A program made the translations under genes and the position numbers. 7,962 nt of DNA from Acidobacteriota bacterium (GTDB taxonomy: Bacteria; Acidobacteriota; UBA6911; RPQK01; JADFOI01): positions 1 through 7,962 of the forward strand of contig JAUXKG010000093.1 in NCBI GenBank assembly GCA_030624355.1. Reading direction: 5' to 3'. Below, one piece after another: positions 7,901 through 7,962 of the stretch; the first letter of the stretch is position 1; every line of letters begins with the position of its first letter. The notes under the pieces were generated by a model. The model searched no databases, was not told the origin of the DNA, and saw nothing but the letters and a program-made list of their open reading frames with translations.

Positions 7901-7962
7901 GAAAGAAGTCTTTCACCACCGAGACACCCAGCATGGCCTTGCCTTCTTGATGCTCGATACCA
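4950..7962 (-). CDS. RND efflux permease (AcrB/AcrD/AcrF superfamily), 5' end beyond the window
   Basis: This is the inner-membrane pump protein, which drives export by proton influx. The window holds about 1003 residues. Reading stays open to the right edge (GIEHQEGKA precedes the first Met at 7934), so the Met there is internal; family members have about 1,020-1,080 residues, so the first helix and the start of the porter domain are missing. Numbering from that Met, a periplasmic porter region (to about 255) leads to helices 2-6 (about 257-410), a central helix 7 (about 446-462), the second porter region (470-820), and helices 8-12 (about 824-977). LQFRSFVDPF (841-850) and RLRPILMTSL (921-930) are classic family segments. 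Helix 4 reads GILIDQSIVVVEA (319-331): one Asp (D323), then Gln where AcrB has a second Asp. Helix 10 (GLVVAYSILLVDF, 887-899) has no Lys matching AcrB K940. The substrate class is undetermined. Confidence 0.95.
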   Translation of the reverse strand, partial: GIEHQEGKAMLGVSVVKDFFREGISLETAMSQVTSYAVSDMFYLPPGTIPPMVMPFDPTASLPLCLVSVSSPTMNEKELYDVAYFELRNRLQSIQGVIAPAVYGGKLRRILAYVDRQKLEARGLSPMDVVHALKKQNVFIPAGNMKVGDLDYQIFANSMPAEVDQLNDMPITVRQGTPVLIRDDAQVRDASQIQTNVVRINGRRQVYIPIYRQPGANTIEIVNSIRRNLDRILQRLREMDPKAGDLTIDVVLDQSVYVRNSLRALQLEGLLGAGFAALVVLLFLGRLRSTVVVLVSLPLAILAAVIGLFFSGSTLNTMTIGGLALVIGILIDQSIVVVEAIVRHVEEGEEPFDAALNGATEVAVPVLVSTVTFCVVFFPITFLSGMASYLFRPVALAATLAMGASFLFAITLVPAFCARTLKKTSGDSGRRSNEMRGITSLYVQLVRVLLRVRWSVLLGAAIIFVLSLFLLRETGRELFPSVDAGQFQILVRLPSGTRIERTEARLVEIEKLLIEEMGQPDPWRQERHPASNLRMLITNIGVLMDWPAAYTPNSGPMDAFLLVQLKNKPDMSGTFEYVDRLRKKLRERFPSVEFSFNTGGMLTAALNMGEPAPIHFQVSGSNLEISHRIARIIAGEMTEVPGAADVRVAQRMDYPIIDIEIDRVKAAMAGINVEDVMKNLVTATNSSVGFDPAFWIDQRSGNHYFIGAQYAETDLVSLETLRDIPIKGSGDAQPVSLRTLVKIGRKTGPSVVNHRNITRVIDIYAAVLPDHDIGSVVSAMEERLHSSQELQPVLRQSDRGAYFEIAGPEFAGAGYSYVLAGEVATMRETLGQFVEGFVLAVILIYLVLVLQFRSFVDPFIVLLTVPMGLIGVAVMLIVTSTHLSIMAAMGIIMMVGLVVAYSILLVDFANRRFAEGVPLHEAICDAARVRLRPILMTSLAAVLALTPMAVGGQGAEANAPLARAIIGGVLSAASLSLLVVPCLYVTFKQSWRPTRSTRGGEKS
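4961..4967 (-). promoter_or_regulatory. Ribosome binding site that fixes the adaptor's TTG start
   Basis: GGAGGAG on the minus strand is 7 bases before the TTG at 4953-4951. It is also the coding sequence for the Arg-Gly-Gly-Glu near the permease C-terminus. The next in-frame ATG of the adaptor lies 27 codons further on, only six codons before the candidate lipobox cysteine, which would leave too little signal peptide. The TTG is therefore the best-supported start. Confidence 0.75.

Noticed and set aside
4950..7962. The operon as a dedicated copper or heavy-metal exporter linked to the cupredoxin gene
   Set aside because: The adaptor shows no His/Met metal-binding stretch and no CusF-like gene is present. 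The two gene groups are separated by 277 bases, and the cupredoxin has lost its copper ligands. The single helix-4 Asp alone is not enough.
1..7962. CRISPR array, tRNA or rRNA genes, integrase or transposase genes
   Set aside because: No regularly spaced direct repeats, no tRNA-like or rRNA-like sequence, and no transposase or integrase motifs were seen on either strand.

Overview
The window reads as part of a Gram-negative chromosome of moderate GC content. An outer membrane factor, an envelope adaptor and an inner-membrane RND pump imply a double-membrane cell, and two neighbouring proteins carry twin-arginine (Tat) signals. The gene styles (Tat-exported quinoprotein-like propeller, plastocyanin-like cupredoxin, TTG start) would suit Acidobacteriota or a similar environmental phylum, but that assignment is inference and cannot be settled from this window. 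All five recognised genes lie on the minus strand, so they are transcribed from right to left.

Right and centre (7962 to 2401): a tripartite RND efflux operon in the order permease, adaptor, TolC-like outer membrane factor. The permease gene enters from beyond the right edge, so its N-terminus, including the first membrane helix, is missing. The permease stop codon overlaps the proposed TTG start of the adaptor (TTGA). The adaptor stop lies 3 bases before the TolC-like ATG. Each downstream ribosome binding site is embedded in the end of the gene before it, which fits one tightly coupled translation unit. The three products would form a pump spanning the inner membrane, periplasm and outer membrane. 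The substrate cannot be read from the sequence.

Gap (2400 to 2124): 277 bases without a convincing gene. Its main feature is a perfect 20-base inverted repeat with a 56-base spacer (2114-2209). Its left arm in window coordinates contains the start codon and first codons of the next gene. It may be a small TA-flanked mobile element (MITE-like), an mRNA hairpin that hides the start codon, or both. A weaker 7-base hairpin lies just after the TolC-like gene. I found no convincing promoter or rho-independent terminator.

Left (2123 to 93): a two-gene unit with no intergenic base (TAGATG). It encodes a Tat-exported PQQ-type beta-propeller protein and a Tat-exported plastocyanin-like cupredoxin. The pair resembles a periplasmic oxidoreductase with its electron-transfer partner. 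However, the cupredoxin has Ser where the copper-binding Cys is expected and Thr where the axial Met is expected, so it probably does not hold an ordinary type 1 copper. The last 92 bases (1-92) hold no recognisable gene, only a small inverted repeat.
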